A stretch of 64,000 nucleotides of DNA, taken from positions 1 to 64,000 of the forward strand of contig WTGU01000146.1 in the NCBI GenBank assembly GCA_011523425.1, written 5' to 3'. Below, in pieces: positions 62,325-64,000 of the stretch. The translations under genes were made by a program, and so were the position numbers. The DNA comes from Alphaproteobacteria bacterium (GTDB taxonomy: Bacteria > Pseudomonadota > Alphaproteobacteria > UBA828). The first letter of the stretch is position 1. Every line of letters begins with the position of its first letter. The notes under the pieces were generated by a model. It was not told where the DNA came from. It did no database searches and worked only from the letters and a program-made list of their open reading frames with translations.

Positions 62325-63212
62325 CTAACCTGCAGCAGGCGGCGGCCGGCGCCAGGCGAACAGGCCGAAGAGCGCGTTGCCGGCCACCGAGGCGAGGATC
62401 ACCACGGCGCCGATGAAGACCAGCGTGCCCGGCACCTCGCCGAAGCCGAGCCAGACCCAGATCGGCGCGAAGACCGCGTCGATCAGCACGACGAAGATCA
62501 GGATCGGTGCCGGCAGATAGCGTGCGGCGTAGAAATAGAGGGTGAGCGCCGCGGCGAGTTGCACCAGGCCGAGCGCCGCCATGTACCCCAGTTCCGGCGG
62601 CGTCGCCTCGAACGGCAGCGCGAGCGGCAGCGATGCGAGGCCAGCGATCACCGCCGCCATCAGCACCGCCGGCTCCATCCGCCCGGTGCGGAAGCGCCGC
62701 GCGATCAGGGTCTGGAACGCGATGGCGGCCGCGATGGAGAGCGCGAGCAGGTTGCCGATGATGCCGCCGCTGCCGACGTCGCTCCAGAACATGACGCCGA
62801 CGCCGCAGAGGCTGCCCGCCAGCGCGAGCCAGGTCCTGAGCGCCACCGGCTCGCCCAGCACCGGCTTCGCCAGCAGGGCGACCATCACGGTGGAGATCGT
62901 CATGATCGCGATCACGTTGGCGACCAGCGTGTACTGCATCGCCAGCACGTAGGCGATGATCCCCCAGCCGGTGGCGACTCCCACCGCGAGCACCGGCCAG
63001 CCCGAGGCGCGGAGCAGCGGCCACACCCGCCCGCGCTCGCTCACGAAGAGAATTAGGAGAATGCCGAGCCCGGCGAAGAAGCAGCGGACCGTGATGATCT
63101 CCCAGGGATCGACCGAGACCGAGCGGACGAAGAAGCCGCCGGTGCTGAAGCAGAGGCCCGAGACGGCCGCGAGGCCGGCGCCGAAGAGGAGACGGCGGCG
63201 GGCAGGGGTCAT
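62325..63212 (-). CDS. DMT-superfamily transporter (EamA domain)
   Basis: A 295-residue inner-membrane protein with ten hydrophobic segments in two EamA repeats (for example LFGAGLAAVSGLCFSTGGFFV, IITVRCFFAGLGILLILF, VLAVGVATGWGIIAYVLAMQY and, in the second repeat, ALSIAAAIAFQTLIARRF, ILIFVVLIDAVFAPIWVWLGFGE). The GEP segment at the end of the fourth or fifth helix is typical. It exports or imports small metabolites; the substrate is not known. Divergent from the glycerate kinase gene. Confidence 0.9.
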   Translation of the reverse strand: MTPARRRLLFGAGLAAVSGLCFSTGGFFVRSVSVDPWEIITVRCFFAGLGILLILFVSERGRVWPLLRASGWPVLAVGVATGWGIIAYVLAMQYTLVANVIAIMTISTVMVALLAKPVLGEPVALRTWLALAGSLCGVGVMFWSDVGSGGIIGNLLALSIAAAIAFQTLIARRFRTGRMEPAVLMAAVIAGLASLPLALPFEATPPELGYMAALGLVQLAAALTLYFYAARYLPAPILIFVVLIDAVFAPIWVWLGFGEVPGTLVFIGAVVILASVAGNALFGLFAWRRPPPAAG

Positions 63213-63357
63213 GGGCGGGCTCCCGTGTCACCCGATCCGCGCACGCTCGGGGACCGGCGCCGGCATGGTAGCCGGTTGCGCCGGCCGACGCCCGCGCGTC
63301 TGCTGCCCGGTGCCGGCGGCGGATGACGCTGGCGGGCGGCTCTGGCAAGGTGGGGCG

Positions 63358-64000
63358 ATGAGCGACGAGCCGAGAGCCCTCCTGCGCCGCCTGCTGGAGG
63401 CGGCGATCGCCAGCGCCAAGCCTGCCCACTGCCTGCCGCCGCACCTGCCTGCGCCGCCCGCCGGCCGCACCGTGGTCATCGGCGCGGGCAAGGCGGCGGC
63501 GACCATGGCGCAGGCCGTGGAGGATCACTGGGAGGGCCCCCTCGAGGGCCTCGTCGTCACCCGCTACGGCCACCGCGTGCCGACGCGCGCGATCGAGGTC
63601 GTCGAGGCGGCCCATCCGGTGCCGGATGCCGGCGGCCGCGCGGCCGCGGCGCGCATCCTCGCGCTCGCCGAGGGCTTGCGTCAGGACGATCTCGCGCTCT
63701 GCCTCGTCTCCGGCGGCGGCTCGGCGCTGCTCACCCTGCCGGCGCCGGGGATCGCGCTCGCCGACAAGCAGGCGGTGACCGGCGCGCTGCTGCGCTCGGG
63801 CGCCACCATCGGCGAGATCAACAGCGTCAGGAAGCATCTCTCGGCCATCAAGGGCGGCAGGCTCGGCGTGGCCTGTCATCCGGCGCGGCTGGTGAGCCTC
63901 CTGATCTCGGACGTGCCGGGGGACGATCCGGCGGTGATCGGCTCAGGCCCGACCGTGCCCGACCCGACGACCTTCGCCGACGCGCGTGCCGTGCTGGGCA
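63358..64000 (+). CDS. Glycerate 2-kinase (GckA/TtuD, MOFRL family), N-terminal part cut by window edge
   Basis: This family phosphorylates glycerate to 2-phosphoglycerate. The 214 visible residues contain VVIGAGKAAATMAQAVEDHW (about 41-60), AAHPVPDAGG, LCLVSGGGSALLTLPAPGI (about 119-137), SVRKHLSAIKGGRL (about 160-173) and SLLISDVPGDDPAVIGSGPTVPD (about 181-203), all typical of the N-terminal domain. The ATG at 63358 follows GGTGGGGCG. With the aldolase, GlcD-like enzyme and TRAP transporter nearby, a hydroxy-acid route ending at glycerate is plausible. The remaining ~200 residues are outside. Confidence 0.9.
   Translation, partial: MSDEPRALLRRLLEAAIASAKPAHCLPPHLPAPPAGRTVVIGAGKAAATMAQAVEDHWEGPLEGLVVTRYGHRVPTRAIEVVEAAHPVPDAGGRAAAARILALAEGLRQDDLALCLVSGGGSALLTLPAPGIALADKQAVTGALLRSGATIGEINSVRKHLSAIKGGRLGVACHPARLVSLLISDVPGDDPAVIGSGPTVPDPTTFADARAVLG

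Overview
The window is very GC-rich, tightly packed alphaproteobacterial DNA, most likely Rhodospirillales or a neighbouring order. The markers are a regulatory PTS with a short HprK and RapZ, the hda-ppk-ppx block, a phasin gene, an aerobic-type cobalamin locus with CobN, TRAP transporters, and overlapping GTGA/ATGA gene junctions. There are about 56 protein genes (two cut by the window edges), three tRNAs, one cobalamin riboswitch and one programmed frameshift. No insertion sequence, prophage or CRISPR array was seen.

Left part (1-9.6 kb, minus strand): a long run read as hpf, ptsN, hprK, rapZ, EIIA-Man, HPr, enzyme I, ahcY, tsaE, amgK, murU, addB. It joins a nitrogen/carbon-status phosphorelay without sugar permeases to S-adenosylhomocysteine recycling, t6A tRNA modification, cell-wall sugar salvage and recombinational repair. 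A tRNA-Thr precedes hpf.

9.6-18 kb: a phasin gene behind a 35-bp palindrome that resembles a PhaR operator, then purN (minus), a DUF2066 exported protein, an Hda-like DnaA regulator, polyphosphate kinase and exopolyphosphatase, tRNA-Leu and a 3-hydroxyacyl-CoA dehydrogenase family gene.

18-26.4 kb: a ureide-linked locus ((S)-ureidoglycine aminohydrolase and an alpha/beta hydrolase) divergent from a three-gene NitT/TauT-type ABC importer. It is followed by a minus-strand operon of a short-chain dehydrogenase, a type III glutamine synthetase and a GMC oxidoreductase.

26.7-45.7 kb: tRNA-Arg, a TonB-dependent receptor (minus), then a cobalamin riboswitch leading cobP, a BtuF-like gene, cobW, cobN, cobO and cobQ. 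cbiB lies on the opposite strand. A second run follows: cbiX, cobH, cobL, cobI, a cbiG-cobJ fusion and cobM.

45.7-64 kb: an SMP-30 lactonase, a VapC-type toxin with an unusual DUF7662-like antitoxin, an MFS exporter, an LLM oxidoreductase, then prfB, PBP1A and an amidase (cell envelope and translation). Next come a class II aldolase, a GlcD-like FAD oxidoreductase, a DctMQP TRAP transporter, a second SDR, an EamA transporter and the start of a glycerate 2-kinase. The last block looks like hydroxy-acid uptake and oxidation.

The most unusual signals lie in the DNA between genes. Three intergenic regions (near 26.5, 53.9 and 62.1 kb) hold chains of tiny-loop hairpins, some of which keep loop and architecture while their stems covary. 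A GGGAT direct-repeat array lies near 54.1 kb. An exact 26-bp inverted repeat sits at the left edge of the window.
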